In this document: positions 63,994 through 64,000 of the stretch, piece after piece | How positions within the stretch are numbered: position 1 is the stretch's first letter | Layout of the letters: every line of letters starts with the position of its first letter | DNA from: Candidatus Trichofilum aggregatum | GTDB lineage: Bacteria; Chloroflexota; Anaerolineae; Promineifilales; Promineifilaceae | NCBI GenBank assembly: GCA_016716885.1 | Contig: JADJUV010000029.1 | Location: forward strand, 1-64,000 | DNA length: 64,000 nt | Direction of reading: 5' to 3' | Notes under the pieces: generated by a model | What the model was told of the DNA's origin: nothing | Database searches by the model: none | The model's input: only the letters and a program-made list of their open reading frames with translations | Made by a program: the position numbers and the translations under genes

Positions 63994-64000
63994 ATGTTTG
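63994..64000 (+). CDS. Possible start of a gene cut by the right edge
   Basis: ATGTTTG after a GATGAGGTAATAACT leader with a GAGG-like ribosome binding site. Only two codons are visible, so this is a weak call. Confidence 0.3.

Overview
The window looks like a chromosomal segment from an uncultured, heterotrophic Chloroflexota bacterium (Anaerolineae/Ardenticatenia-like). This is inferred from the gene content: DUF4012, DUF2723 and DUF11 proteins, Thr/Pro-rich surface proteins, a C-terminal YLPLMLNQ tail, GAF histidine kinases, a BchI-like AAA+ ATPase outside any photosynthesis cluster, and dense intergenic hairpin repeats. No rRNA, tRNA, CRISPR array, transposase or phage gene was recognised, so the lineage rests on gene style only.

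Layout. 0-6 kb: a histidine kinase cut by the left edge, a half-size ABC exporter, then thioesterase, BchI-like ATPase and a membrane protein. 6-10 kb: acpP, endonuclease III, a double-GAF histidine kinase. 10-15 kb: GMC oxidoreductase, mnmA and a cysteine desulfurase (tRNA thiolation pair), a YgjP-like metallopeptidase. 15-20 kb: membrane WD40 protein, GNAT, DinB-like protein, PECR-like SDR, SnoaL-like protein, Yip1 protein. 20.8-24.9 kb: a MacB-like ABC ATPase, CARDB-type exported protein and FtsX permease. 24.9-29.3 kb: an M50-type protease and a YitT protein among homopolymer-corrupted stretches. 28-33.5 kb: DUF2723, DUF4012, SH3 surface protein, response regulator. 34-43 kb: htpG, a 1,327-residue DUF11 surface protein, and a vWA protein with a 12-bp tandem repeat. 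43-50 kb: nicotinate phosphoribosyltransferase and a CoA-thioester aromatic-degradation cluster (acyl-CoA dehydrogenase, RidA, enoyl-CoA hydratase, and a divergent FAD monooxygenase/OYE fusion). 50-57 kb: an accessory stretch of broken genes with a DUF433/DUF5615 toxin-antitoxin pair, a lipoprotein joining a VHL-beta-like domain to an alpha-carbonic anhydrase, DinB and HAD genes. 57-64 kb: BadF-type sugar kinase and ChbG/YdjC deacetylase, a transmembrane Ser/Thr kinase, DUF1801, VOC and cNMP-DUF1003 proteins.

The strongest signal is sequence-wide: the palindrome GCGGCCGC, often extended to CGCGGCCGCG, occurs about 115 times by hand count in 64 kb, where about three are expected from composition. 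It sits in genes (all three frames), intergenic DNA and one terminator. This is the behaviour of the cyanobacterial highly iterated palindrome HIP1 (GCGATCGC), with a different core and in a different phylum. Overlaid are two families of large palindromic elements and many short-word intergenic repeats.

Quality caveat: at least ten genes carry frameshifts, several in homopolymer runs, and three stretches are homopolymer noise. Many broken genes are therefore probably consensus errors rather than true pseudogenes.
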